Source: Psychrobacter sp. I-STPA10 (GTDB taxonomy: Bacteria; Pseudomonadota; Gammaproteobacteria; Pseudomonadales; Moraxellaceae). Taken from it: a stretch of DNA of 64,000 nt. Location: NCBI RefSeq assembly GCF_021012795.1, contig NZ_VFYU01000015.1, positions 1 to 64,000 of the forward strand. Reading direction: 5' to 3'. Both the position numbers and the translations under genes were made by a program. Of this stretch, positions 38,249 to 48,189 are shown piece after piece. Below the pieces are notes generated by a model. The model had not been told where the DNA came from, did no database searches, and was given only the letters and a program-made list of their open reading frames with translations. Numbering within the stretch: position 1 is the stretch's first letter; each line of letters opens with the position of its first letter.

Positions 38249-38397
38249 TTGAATTAAATAAATAATTCACGTATAATTCCGTCTCTTATTTTGTCTTATT
38301 TATCATAAAGTCAATATTCAATCAATACCGTGCTTTATAGACAAGATATAAAATAATTCACTTGGTTTATTAGCAATGAGTTAATACCAAGTTTCTC

Positions 38398-38443
38398 GAT
38401 GCCATAATAGGAATGTTGGTCGCAAACATCCTATTATGGTATC
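38398..38443 (+). promoter_or_regulatory. Long hairpin in the rplY leader
   Basis: CCATAATAGGA pairs perfectly with TCCTATTATGG, extended inward by TGTT/AACA past one bulged A and outward by GATG/TATC. No T run follows, so it is not a terminator. It ends 27 nt before the rplY ATG. It may be a regulatory leader of the ribosomal protein gene or an operator. Confidence 0.5.
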
Positions 38444-38470
38444 TCATTTAGATTAATAAAGGATACTCTT

Positions 38471-39163
38471 ATGAGTGATGCATTATATACAGTAACGGGT
38501 ATTGCCCGTAGCGAAAAACAGCAGGGCAAAGGTGCGAGCCGCCGCCTGCGCAAACAAAATCTTGTACCTGCCATTATTTATGGTGGTAACGAAGAGCCAA
38601 CCGCCATTGCCATTCGTGCCAATGAGTTGGTTAAATTGCTTGATAATGAAGCATTTTTCTCAAACATCTTAACCATCAATGCCGATGGTGAAGAGTATCA
38701 AGCAGTTATCAAAGATCTACAACGCCATCCTGCCAAAGGCTTCCCGATGCATGTTGATTTTCAGCGTATCGTTAAAGGTCAGAAGATTCACATGAACATT
38801 CCTGTGCATTTTACTGGCAGAGAAGATGCGCCAGGTACCAAAGATGGTGGTATTCTATCTACCTTGGTATCGGATATCGAAATCGTATGTATCCCATCAA
38901 AGCTGCCTGAATATCTTGAAATTGATGTATCAGGTATGGAAATCGGTGATTCTTACCACATGTCAGACATCAACCTGCCAGAAGGCGTGGTTATCTATGA
39001 ACTTGAGCTAGAAGACGGTACTGACCGTACCATCGTCAACATGCAGCCACCAACTGTTGAAGAAGTTGATGAGCCAAGTGAAGATGAAGTTGATGCTGAT
39101 GAAGTACCAGCCACTGAGCAAGGCGGTGAAGGTAATGACAGCGACAATGATGGCGACGAGTAA
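38471..39163 (+). CDS. rplY: Ribosomal protein bL25, long (Ctc) form
   Basis: A 230-residue two-domain bL25. The N-terminal 5S-rRNA-binding domain has GKGASRRLRKQNLVPAIIYGG, and the C-terminal Ctc-type domain runs to about residue 200 (LPEYLEIDVSGMEIGDS). The last 35 residues are very acidic (many Asp/Glu), more than in most homologues. An AAAGGA site precedes the ATG. It lies between prs and pth, a very common arrangement, with its own terminator. Confidence 0.95.
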   Translation: MSDALYTVTGIARSEKQQGKGASRRLRKQNLVPAIIYGGNEEPTAIAIRANELVKLLDNEAFFSNILTINADGEEYQAVIKDLQRHPAKGFPMHVDFQRIVKGQKIHMNIPVHFTGREDAPGTKDGGILSTLVSDIEIVCIPSKLPEYLEIDVSGMEIGDSYHMSDINLPEGVVIYELELEDGTDRTIVNMQPPTVEEVDEPSEDEVDADEVPATEQGGEGNDSDNDGDE

Positions 39164-39210
39164 TTGTCGTTTAACTTTCATTGTTAGCTAATATCTCGCT
39201 GTTCATGTTA

Positions 39211-39243
39211 AAAATAAAGGCATATTATATGCCTTTATTTTTT
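39211..39243 (+). terminator. Rho-independent terminator after rplY
   Basis: The stem AAATAAAGGCATA / TATGCCTTTATTT is followed by T residues. Confidence 0.85.
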
Positions 39244-39345
39244 ATCTAAAATTTGATGTTGAGCCCAACAAAAAACCAAAAAACTGCCCTATATAGACAG
39301 TGATTTTGGTGAATTGCTATCATTTACAACAATAACGAGGCTTAT

Positions 39346-39930
39346 ATGCAACCACTCAAGCTTATCGTTGGACTGGGAAATCCAGGCGCACAATATAGCC
39401 AAACTCGGCACAATGCAGGTTTTTGGTTTATTGAACAACTGGCTGAAAAATACCATATCGATTTGAGTATGGATAAAAAATTCCATGGATTAACAGGTCG
39501 AGGGCGTATCTGTGGGCAAGATGTCAGATTGTTACTGCCTGTCACTTTTATGAATAAATCAGGACAAGCTGTTGTACCCATGGCAAACTTTTATGATATT
39601 GATAACAACCAACTGTTAATTGCCCATGATGAGCTAGATATCCCTGCGGGCAGCATTAAGCTAAAAACTGGCGGTGGTCACGGTGGTCATAATGGTCTAA
39701 AAGACATCACACCCCATATTGGCAATGATTTTCATCGTCTGCGTATTGGTATCGGACACCCAGGTCATAAATCAAAGGTCAGTGGGCATGTACTCTCCAA
39801 ACCAAGCCCTGATGATCAGATTGCCATTATGGCAGCCTTAGATGCTGCCCACAGCGTTATTGAGCCACTCATTACTGGTGATCTGGACAAAGCCCGTAAT
39901 CATATTAATGGCTTTAAATTAGCAGAATAA
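39346..39930 (+). CDS. pth: Peptidyl-tRNA hydrolase
   Basis: Recycles peptidyl-tRNAs released from stalled ribosomes. The 194 residues contain VGLGNPGAQYSQTRHNAGFW (catalytic His), LLLPVTFMNKSGQAV, IAHDELDIPAGSIKLKTGGGHGGHNGLKDI and RLRIGIGHPGHKSKV. An ACGAGG site precedes the ATG. It follows rplY in the standard order. Confidence 0.97.
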   Translation: MQPLKLIVGLGNPGAQYSQTRHNAGFWFIEQLAEKYHIDLSMDKKFHGLTGRGRICGQDVRLLLPVTFMNKSGQAVVPMANFYDIDNNQLLIAHDELDIPAGSIKLKTGGGHGGHNGLKDITPHIGNDFHRLRIGIGHPGHKSKVSGHVLSKPSPDDQIAIMAALDAAHSVIEPLITGDLDKARNHINGFKLAE

Positions 39931-40063
39931 ATAAACCAAATAAGTATGGTATACAGTGAAAATATCATGCTGACTTTAAATTTTAAATTTTACCGCCATT
40001 AACTTTACTACACAGCCAATGTTATTTTTTCTCCCTCTTTGTGCACCTATCAAGGAAATACTT

Positions 40064-40444
40064 ATGCAACTTACGATGCTTAAATGCAAATTGCACCGTG
40101 CCCGTGTTACTCATGCCGACCTACACTATGAAGGTTCTTGTGGCATTGATGGTGACTTGCTAGATTTGGCAGGACTTAGAGAAAATGAGTCCATTGACAT
40201 TTATAATGTCAATAACGGCAAACGTTTTCGTACTTATGCCATTCGTGCTGAGGCTGGCTCTGGCATCATCTCACTAAATGGTGCAGCGGCACACATGGCA
40301 GATTTAGGTGATATCGTTATCATCTGTGCGTATGCCCAAATGGACGAATCTGAGGCGGATAACCACAAACCAAAATTGGTCTATTGTAATGAAGACAATA
40401 CTGTCAAAGACACTGCCAATGTTATTCCTGTACAGGTAGCATAA
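40064..40444 (+). CDS. panD: Aspartate 1-decarboxylase proenzyme
   Basis: A pyruvoyl enzyme that makes beta-alanine for pantothenate and CoA. The self-cleavage Gly-Ser is in [15 protein letters not shown], and [16 protein letters not shown] precedes it. The start at ATG 40064 has an AAGGA site; an ATG at 40019 would add 15 unconserved residues. The 126 residues match the family. The other pan genes are not adjacent. Confidence 0.95.
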   Translation: MQLTMLKCKLHRARVTHADLHYEGSCGIDGDLLDLAGLRENESIDIYNVNNGKRFRTYAIRAEAGSGIISLNGAAAHMADLGDIVIICAYAQMDESEADNHKPKLVYCNEDNTVKDTANVIPVQVA

Positions 40445-40478
40445 AGCTTTTGCCTTTTTTTATTCTAACCCAATAAAG

Positions 40479-40514
40479 CAAAAGCCATTTACACTATGGT
40501 AAATGGCTTTTTAT
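40479..40514 (+). terminator. Rho-independent terminator after panD
   Basis: The stem AAAGCCATTTAC / GTAAATGGCTTT has a 6-nt loop and is followed by T residues; it may work in both directions. Confidence 0.85.
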
Positions 40515-40581
40515 ATTTGTACTGTAAGCTCATGTTAGTCAAAAAACGTTCAGGATCATATCATTTCGGTTAAATAAGCAC

Positions 40582-41061
40582 TTATTCATCGGCATGCGCT
40601 TGTTCATACTCTTCGTGCTCAACTTGATATAAAGCACCCAAACGCTGCTGCAAATCATCATCTAAAATCTTTTTGGCTTCACCAAAAAACTCATTTTCCT
40701 CTTCTTTGAGATGATGACGTACTTTATCAATCAATTTTGCACAAGTTTCATTCCAAGTGTCTGCACTCACCCGACCATCTTCTAAGGTTTCAATCATCTC
40801 ATCCATCTCATGATGCTCAGTGATGGCATGACGAGACAAATCCAGACCCTCATCGTGCTGCATTACAGGCATATACAAATGACGCTCTTCAGCGGCAGCA
40901 TGTGCATGTAGCTCCAGTTTTAACTCAGCAAATATTGCTTTACGTTTCGCAAGATCCGTTTCTTTTTCGAGTCGATCACACATATCACGCTGTACTTCAT
41001 GATTGGCAATTAATGCGGCAAAAATATCTTGATTTAAATCGACATTGACCTGCTTGCTCAT
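40582..41061 (-). CDS. Hemerythrin HHE-domain protein
   Basis: A 159-residue four-helix protein with repeated His/Glu metal-ligand motifs: NHEVQRDMCD, LELHAHAAAEERHLYMP, AITEHHEMDEMIE and VRHHLKEEENEFF. These form a non-haem di-iron site that can bind oxygen or nitric oxide, or sense iron. The C-terminus (EHEEYEQAHADE) is acidic. A GAGGAAGG site precedes the ATG. Its role here is unknown. Confidence 0.88.
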   Translation of the reverse strand: MSKQVNVDLNQDIFAALIANHEVQRDMCDRLEKETDLAKRKAIFAELKLELHAHAAAEERHLYMPVMQHDEGLDLSRHAITEHHEMDEMIETLEDGRVSADTWNETCAKLIDKVRHHLKEEENEFFGEAKKILDDDLQQRLGALYQVEHEEYEQAHADE

Positions 41062-41196
41062 ACCTTCCTCTCATTCATTTGATTATTGTCATATAACTAA
41101 TAATACACTCACCAATATAGCAATTTTTTTACCTGATACTGTCAGCTTTTAGCATTGCTTTTATATCAAAATGTGAGTAATGCAAGCCATTCTTAT

Positions 41197-41826
41197 TCAG
41201 GATTTTGTCTTGCTTTGAGAGGATTTACGGTTTTTAAAAGATTGCCACAGACTCTCATGCTCAATCTTAGGCATTTTTAGTGTTACCGTATTGGATAATA
41301 TATCTTGTACTGCCAAACCACGGCGATTAAATAAACAAAAAACATAATTAAAAATCAGCCCAAAAAAGGCACTGCTTAAGATAACCGCCCGAGATTGGTC
41401 AGAAAAACCGTGTAAGATTCCAGCCACTAACGCACACAATAAAGGCACAACACAGGCTGATAAAATACGCTTGACACTCTGCCCCCAAGTGAGCAAATGA
41501 CCATCAGCGGTGACAGTTTTTAAACGCCATGTCTGCATACCCAATGTCTGCCCACCTCGCCGCCAAAATAACCCATAAAAGCCAATGAGGGTTAGAATAA
41601 AAGCAGGTGTCATCACCAGATTTTGATACCATTTGGGTAGCGCACGCGCTTGATCTGAGCTTACCCCTGTCTCCATTGTCAACATCGTACCAATCACAGT
41701 TAACACCGTCCCCACCAAAAATAACAATGCCAATATCAGCATGCCATCATAAACAATGGCAATCATACGTGTACTGGCACGAGCAATGGTTGGCTCATTG
41801 GGTATTTTTTTATGAGAGGTCTGCAT
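41197..41826 (-). CDS. RDD-family membrane protein
   Basis: A 209-residue inner-membrane protein with the RDD domain: ASTRMIAIVYDGMLILALLF at the start, a second helix (FILTLIGFYGLFWRRGGQTLGMQTW) and two further helices. The family may transport compatible solutes or ions, but this is not established. No clear ribosome site is seen before the ATG. Confidence 0.82.
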   Translation of the reverse strand: MQTSHKKIPNEPTIARASTRMIAIVYDGMLILALLFLVGTVLTVIGTMLTMETGVSSDQARALPKWYQNLVMTPAFILTLIGFYGLFWRRGGQTLGMQTWRLKTVTADGHLLTWGQSVKRILSACVVPLLCALVAGILHGFSDQSRAVILSSAFFGLIFNYVFCLFNRRGLAVQDILSNTVTLKMPKIEHESLWQSFKNRKSSQSKTKS

Positions 41827-42004
41827 ATAAGATGGCTACCTAAAAAGTCAGGCGTATCAATAGCCTTATGAGGAAGTTATATTATGTGAGAAATGATATG
41901 CGTTGGATTATAACAACTCTAACCCAGAGAAACCAACCCTTCATACAAACTGGAACTGTGCCACTTTATATGAAGGATTGCGATAAACTGGTAAATTTTA
42001 GACA

Positions 42005-42037
42005 CAAAAAAATCGCCGAAGTTAAAAACTGGCGATT
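42005..42037 (-). terminator. Terminator of the tRNA-Ser/tRNA-Arg unit
   Basis: On the minus strand ATCGCC pairs with GGCGAT over a 13-nt loop and is followed by seven T. It lies 55 nt downstream of the tRNA-Arg. Confidence 0.75.
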
Positions 42038-42091
42038 CAATTGTTTTATTTTAGGTTGTATGAATACACAAACAATAAAATAAATAATAAG

Positions 42092-42168
42092 TGGTGCGCC
42101 CGGAGAGATTCGAACTCCCGACCCCTTAGTTCGTAGCCAAGTGCTCTATCCAACTGAGCTACGGGCGC
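42092..42168 (-). tRNA. tRNA-Arg(ACG)
   Basis: A 77-nt tRNA with encoded CCA. The acceptor GCGCCCG pairs with CGGGCGC, and the loop CTACGAA gives anticodon ACG, the usual bacterial A34 tRNA edited by TadA. Confidence 0.96.
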
Positions 42169-42331
42169 ATAATGCTAAAGCATTTTTTGTTATCTAAATT
42201 AGCATAATTTATTATGTAATGTGTGATAACAGGATGGCTATTATAGTGATTATTTTCACTATGTCAACCATTTTAGTTTATCTTTTATTAGATAAAAGAG
42301 TAGATTTCTCTATTATCAATCATAAGATAAA

Positions 42332-42421
42332 TGGCGGTGAAGGAGGGATTCGAACCCTCGATACGCGTCAACGTATACACCCTTAGCAGGGGTGCGGTTT
42401 CAGCCACTCACCCACTTCACC
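42332..42421 (-). tRNA. tRNA-Ser(GCT)
   Basis: A 90-nt class II tRNA with encoded CCA. The acceptor GGTGAAG pairs with CTTCACC, the anticodon is GCT, and the long variable arm is TATACGTTGACGCGTATC. It is first in the leftward Ser-Arg unit. Confidence 0.95.
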
Positions 42422-42503
42422 AAGCAACAACAATATAGTAGATATGAATAAATATGATAACATACGTTAATACTTATTCACCATCATCATGTTGTGGGCG
42501 AGT

Positions 42504-42531
42504 ATTATAACAAAGCAAAAGTAAAATGCAA
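42504..42531 (-). promoter_or_regulatory. Promoter of the tRNA-Ser/tRNA-Arg unit
   Basis: On the minus strand TTGCAT (42526-42531), 16 bp, TATAAT (42504-42509), then ACTCGCCC. It has the same spacer length as the other stable-RNA promoters in this window. Confidence 0.8.
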
Positions 42532-42652
42532 GGGTTAGTCGGTTTTTATCTGCAACTTAACTGTAAAAAGTTATTTTTAAGCGACTAATCAGCTAAATGA
42601 TACGATAATGTCTAATAATTTAGCATATTACCTCAGCATTTATTATTGATAA

Positions 42653-43489
<837 letters not shown>

Positions 43490-43626
43490 CTAGCAGTGGG
43501 CATTGCTGTTTATTAGGACTTATGCAGTTTTTATATTTATAGCATATTGCCATCAGAATTGGCATTAGATAACAACTAACTTAGATGAAACAAATGACCT
43601 AGCTAAAATAAATGCTCTAGATAAAA

Positions 43627-43664
43627 CAAAGGCGTACCAGTCACCATCTGATACGCCTTTGTGT
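43627..43664. terminator. Bidirectional terminator between thiD and yggT
   Basis: The stem CAAAGGCGTA / TACGCCTTTG lies between convergent genes. Confidence 0.7.
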
Positions 43665-43711
43665 TGTATGCACAAATAAAGTTTAATCTGAGTCTAAGTT
43701 TAATCTTATAT

Positions 43712-44281
43712 TTAGCCTAACATTGGTACAATATTTTGAGCCACCACAGTCACAACCTCTTCTACCAAATATATAACAAAAAAGGCGATAATCGGCGATA
43801 AATCCAACATACCTAAGTTGGGTAAAATTCGACGAAATGGTGCTAAGATTGGCTCAGCCAACTGCATGATAATACCCAAAATTGGATGCATTTTTTGGGT
43901 GAAAATCACAATCCAACTGATAATAATAGAGGCGATAATCAAGTAGCGACACATACTCAAAAAGTCTAGAATCAAAGTCAGTGAGCCATAAAAAAACAGC
44001 TCAATAGGAGACACACCTTGTCCTGCCAGTGCTGCTGATCCTGATATATCAATCAGACGTAACAAAAACATCAATACAATGGCTGCTAAGCTGACCCGAC
44101 CATCACCCACCGTAGGAAAAATACGCGCAAACACATCAACCACTTCGGTGGCTTTATAGGCAGGCATGGCATACGGATTTTTGTTATCTATTCCTGCAAA
44201 CTGTAGCATAAAACGGATAAAAATCAGCAACATTGCAACGCTGATGACCATATCAAATAAGTATCTTAAAATATCGTGCAT
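43712..44281 (-). CDS. YggT-family membrane protein
   Basis: A 189-residue inner-membrane protein with two YggT repeats and several helices (LFDMVISVAMLLIFIRFMLQF, YLIIASIIISWIVIF, with PILAPFRRILPNLGMLDLSPI). In many bacteria yggT lies next to proC, as here; the function is unclear, perhaps in osmotic tolerance or cell division. Confidence 0.88.
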   Translation of the reverse strand: MHDILRYLFDMVISVAMLLIFIRFMLQFAGIDNKNPYAMPAYKATEVVDVFARIFPTVGDGRVSLAAIVLMFLLRLIDISGSAALAGQGVSPIELFFYGSLTLILDFLSMCRYLIIASIIISWIVIFTQKMHPILGIIMQLAEPILAPFRRILPNLGMLDLSPIIAFFVIYLVEEVVTVVAQNIVPMLG

Positions 44282-44349
44282 TCACATTTTCTCATTTTTG
44301 ATTAATCGCAACTTTTTATTTTGCAGACCTTAACTCTTAAACTACTGGT

Positions 44350-45192
44350 TTAAGTCTGTGATGACATCTCGGAACTGATTTGCTCGCTACGTTTATAACA
44401 TGCTTGCATTGCCTGTGCTATCAGCTCACCGACATTATTGGCTTGCATCGACTCGATGGCAGCTTGGGTGGTGCCATTGGGTGAGGTGACATTGCGACGT
44501 AGCTGAGCAGGTGTCTCATCACTGGTGATGCTCATCTGCGCTGCACCCAAAACGGTTTGCATTGCCAAAGCTGTCGCTTGTTTACGATCCAATCCTAATT
44601 CTATAGCACCATCGACCATGGACTCAATAAAATAAAACACATACGCAGGGGCTGAGCCTGATACGGCAGTCACTGCATGCATCTGTGCTTCATTCTCTAC
44701 CCACAATACCAAACCTGAGGCTGCCATCACTTCTGTCGCCAACTGCTTTTGGCTATCATTGATCGCATCTGTCGCATACATACCTGTAGCCCCCATCTGA
44801 ATCATCGCTGGAGTATTGGGCATTGCACGCACAATATTTTGATAGCCACCAAGCATAGCAGCAATCGCTTGTGTTGATAATCCCGCCGCCACAGAGATAA
44901 CCAGTTGTTCTTTTAGCACAGTAGCAAAATCAGCCACTACCTTATGCATCACTTGTGGTTTAACTGCCAATACAATGACATCGGCTTCTACTAATGCTTT
45001 TTCTGTTGCTTGCTGTGGTGTCGTGGTATTAACACCTTTACTCGCAAGGTATTGGCGTTTGTCTTCATTAGGATCAATGACAGTCACATGTTTGGGTATG
45101 ATACCTTTGCCCAATAGCCCACTAACGAGTGCTTGTGCCATATTACCACCACCCACAAAACAGATTTTTTTATTTTTTAATATATCATTCAC
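44350..45192 (-). CDS. proC: Pyrroline-5-carboxylate reductase
   Basis: The last step of proline synthesis. The NAD(P)-binding motif is CFVGGGNMAQALVSG at the N-terminus, and the C-terminal domain has VSGSAPAYVFYFIESMVDGA and LRRNVTSPNGTTQAAI, both diagnostic. The 280 residues are typical. The start is GTG with AAGGA 9 nt upstream. It is followed by yggT. Confidence 0.96.
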   Translation of the reverse strand: MNDILKNKKICFVGGGNMAQALVSGLLGKGIIPKHVTVIDPNEDKRQYLASKGVNTTTPQQATEKALVEADVIVLAVKPQVMHKVVADFATVLKEQLVISVAAGLSTQAIAAMLGGYQNIVRAMPNTPAMIQMGATGMYATDAINDSQKQLATEVMAASGLVLWVENEAQMHAVTAVSGSAPAYVFYFIESMVDGAIELGLDRKQATALAMQTVLGAAQMSITSDETPAQLRRNVTSPNGTTQAAIESMQANNVGELIAQAMQACYKRSEQISSEMSSQT

Positions 45193-45274
45193 AATGGTTT
45201 TTCCTTTCTTTATTGTTATTAAAAAAATATGGTCATCACAAAAATGTCGCTAAGTGTAGCATAAGCCCACCCTT

Positions 45275-47032
45275 TTAGTCATCGCTCGCCCTGTCATCTT
45301 GGCATACAAACTTAGTATATAATTGCTGAGAGTTCACTAAATTAAGTAGCACAGCACTATATTCATTTTGCAGTACATGAATAGTTTTCTGTCCCAACGC
45401 ACTCACTATAAATAATGGCTGATAATATTCCTCTGCATTTTGTAATGAACACAACATCACTGAAGGACGAGCAAAGGTGGGTTGTTGTAATTCTTGGTAT
45501 AGTTTTTTACCTTGTTTACGTCCCCGACGCCCTGCCAATGTTACGGGCAATTGTTTGGGTAATGCTTCGATAACGAGCTGTTGCTGTTTATGTTGTCCAT
45601 TTTGTAATGCCTCTAATAAAGCATCAGCCCCATGCAATTGCCATTCAATCACTCCACCACCACATGCTGCGGATTTTAAAATCCAATAGGACTGCTGAGT
45701 ATGATAGTTTTTATCACTAGCACAGTTTTGCATACTATTTAGCGATTTATACTGCACACTTGGCAGTATCTCAAGCCATTGTAACCACTCACTGCGTAAA
45801 CGGTATAACTGCTGCTGATAACGGCGTATCTGATAGCCATGGCTGCCACTATGCCAATACAAGCAGGTTTGATGATCGCCATCTGTGCGCTGACTCAACG
45901 CCAGTACCTGATCTACCAGTTGCTTTGATGCAGATAAATCTAACGCATGTGGGCTTAGCCAAGCATGGATAACAGCAGATTGCCTAGCAGTAGATAATGT
46001 CTGTAACTTATCAATGCTTAATATAGATTGTAGTTGTCGTGTTGATAAATCGGATAAAACGGATAAATCGGATAAATTAGATGAATCACTATTGGCTACA
46101 CTGAGCATAGCAAGGTCATCTTGTACCTGCTCAGCTATAATTTGACTGGCATCTTGTAATAACTGGCTACTACGAGCGATGGCGTCACTGGCTTTAGGAT
46201 AACGGCTATGAATCTGTGGCAGTAACACGCTACGTAGCCATGCTCTATCATTACCTTGATACTGCTCATTACCTTGATTTGCCTCACTCTGCTGCATCTG
46301 GGCTTGGGCTTGCTGTGCTTGGTTTAACACCATTACATTGGTTGGGTCATCAATATAATTTAACTGCTGCGATTTGGCATAATCTGTAATTTGCTGCCGA
46401 CTGACCTGTAACCACGGTCGCCAAAGATAGATATCTTTGCTAACTGCTGCTGAAGATAATGAAGATGACACTGGTATTTGCCGTTGTTTTTTTGTCCAAG
46501 CCTGCATACCTGCCAATCCTGTTACCCCTGCACCATTAAATAAACGCATCAGCACTGTCTCTGCCTGATCATCACTGTGGTGCGCTAACATTAACACATC
46601 ACCCTGATTCATCACTGCCATTATTGCCTTATAACGAGCATCTCTTGCTGCTTGTTCGCTATCCCCATCGACTTTAACTGATAATATCTGACACGGTATG
46701 TGCTGCTGCTGCGCCCACCGCTCTACTTGCTGCGCCCAAGCATCACTAGCCGCCTGCATACCATGATTGACATGCAATAACTGCGGCAAAAATGGTAACT
46801 GCCCTGCTCTATATAGCTGCTGACAAATCGCTGCCAAACTCAGCGAATCTCGTCCACCACTACACGCCAGCCAAATCCGCCGACCATGCAATGCTTGCTG
46901 ATAATCTGTCATACTCGCTAACAATGCTGATTGCAATGGCTTAGCTGTCGCATCTGCTTGCATGGGTTGCTGTATTTGAGAAGAAAGCTCTGATAAAGGG
47001 AGTTCTGATAAAAGAGATTCTGATAATGGCAT
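45275..47032 (-). CDS. tilS: tRNA(Ile)-lysidine synthase
   Basis: Converts C34 of tRNA-Ile(CAU) to lysidine. The PP-loop motif is LACSGGRDSLSLAA, and HVNHGMQAASDAWAQQVE and LAHHSDDQAETVLMRLFNGAG follow. The protein is 585 residues, longer than many homologues, because of Gln/Ser-rich insertions (for example NQAQQAQAQMQQSEANQ and SNLSDLSVLSDLS). The ATG at 47030-47032 is preferred over a TTG 12 bp upstream. Confidence 0.92.
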   Translation of the reverse strand: MPLSESLLSELPLSELSSQIQQPMQADATAKPLQSALLASMTDYQQALHGRRIWLACSGGRDSLSLAAICQQLYRAGQLPFLPQLLHVNHGMQAASDAWAQQVERWAQQQHIPCQILSVKVDGDSEQAARDARYKAIMAVMNQGDVLMLAHHSDDQAETVLMRLFNGAGVTGLAGMQAWTKKQRQIPVSSSLSSAAVSKDIYLWRPWLQVSRQQITDYAKSQQLNYIDDPTNVMVLNQAQQAQAQMQQSEANQGNEQYQGNDRAWLRSVLLPQIHSRYPKASDAIARSSQLLQDASQIIAEQVQDDLAMLSVANSDSSNLSDLSVLSDLSTRQLQSILSIDKLQTLSTARQSAVIHAWLSPHALDLSASKQLVDQVLALSQRTDGDHQTCLYWHSGSHGYQIRRYQQQLYRLRSEWLQWLEILPSVQYKSLNSMQNCASDKNYHTQQSYWILKSAACGGGVIEWQLHGADALLEALQNGQHKQQQLVIEALPKQLPVTLAGRRGRKQGKKLYQELQQPTFARPSVMLCSLQNAEEYYQPLFIVSALGQKTIHVLQNEYSAVLLNLVNSQQLYTKFVCQDDRASDD

Positions 47033-47079
47033 AAATAAACTCAATATTTTAGACTCGATGCTACAGACATAATGCAGGT

Positions 47080-48189
47080 TTAAGACGAGGTATATAAAGC
47101 CGTACGTACCGCTGTCAGCGCAGCAATCGCAGCAGCTTGATTGGGATATTCGGGCAAACGACTATTAGCAAATGCGGCTTGTGCCTGCTGACTGAGTGTG
47201 TCTGCCATTGCCAAAAGCGCATCATAATCATAACTGCCTGATTTGATTGCCAACAACTGCTGGCGATTATCGCGCCTGACTTTAATATTTCCCGTTTCAG
47301 CAATTTCAACCGCCATTTGTAGTAGGCGTATGGTGTGCATCATATTTTTGGCATCATACTTTTTACCATGTTCAAGCGTTGCCTGATAGCGACTGTCATT
47401 ACGTTGCGCTACCCACTGCCAATATTCTTTATAATCCCTGCAATATTTGCTAAAACCTTGCTGATTAAACGATAAATAAGCAATCGGTGTCATGCCCTTA
47501 GGTATCGAGCTAAGACTCAAACTCGTTGCCTCTGGCTTTTGCGTCAAACCTGCAAAATCATGCGTCCCTGTGCTATCCACATATATTGCATACATTTGGG
47601 TGGCATTGGGCATTGCTACCAGTCCAAGCTGTTGTTGGCTAAATGGCTGCTGCGCCAACCAGTCGAGTACAGGAATACTATGGTTTTTATCCAGCACCAC
47701 ACAAAAATCCAAAATACTTTTTTTGGCTTTATCCATCGGATTGACGATTTTTTTATTCAGTCCCCGTGCTTTTTTAATTTGACTTTGCGCAAAGCCTGCA
47801 AAGCTTTGTTGACACTGCTGACTAATAAACCACTGCGGTAAAAACTGTTTCATTAACGGGTGTTGATAACGGATACAATCACTGGGGGTTGCCAACAACT
47901 CAAGTATGTTGGGATTATTCGCCAACAATAACTGCACATAACGCCCCAACTCATAATAAACGGTGTCATTACTGGCATCATTGACTTGGGCAACATAATC
48001 TTGCGCCACCCCCGTCATGGCAAAAAAGCGTGAGCGGGGCAGATAAAATACCCCTTTTATATCCACATCTGATTGCTCAGTGGCTAATCCATAGGCATGA
48101 CTGCCTGACACGCATTCTAACAAAATCAGCCGCTGCTCTTTGAGCGCATCAATGGTCAGGACTGAGGATAATGTGTCGCATAAAGTCAT
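47080..48189 (-). CDS. RlaP-like predicted nucleotidyltransferase, copy 1
   Basis: A 369-residue protein of the polymerase-beta fold class (COG3541, RlaP type). The nucleotidyltransferase motif is GSHAYGLATEQSDVDIKGVFY, with the catalytic Asp pair in SDVDI. Members are often encoded near RNA ligases or RNA repair genes, but none is seen here. It overlaps the next upstream gene by 41 bp, so the two are coupled, and it lies 48 bp upstream of tilS in the same direction. Confidence 0.82.
   Translation of the reverse strand: MTLCDTLSSVLTIDALKEQRLILLECVSGSHAYGLATEQSDVDIKGVFYLPRSRFFAMTGVAQDYVAQVNDASNDTVYYELGRYVQLLLANNPNILELLATPSDCIRYQHPLMKQFLPQWFISQQCQQSFAGFAQSQIKKARGLNKKIVNPMDKAKKSILDFCVVLDKNHSIPVLDWLAQQPFSQQQLGLVAMPNATQMYAIYVDSTGTHDFAGLTQKPEATSLSLSSIPKGMTPIAYLSFNQQGFSKYCRDYKEYWQWVAQRNDSRYQATLEHGKKYDAKNMMHTIRLLQMAVEIAETGNIKVRRDNRQQLLAIKSGSYDYDALLAMADTLSQQAQAAFANSRLPEYPNQAAAIAALTAVRTALYTSS

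Noticed and set aside
41868..42083. A 71-codon frame between the RDD gene and tRNA-Arg
   Set aside because: No ribosome site, no recognisable family, and it covers the terminator of the tRNA-Ser/Arg unit.
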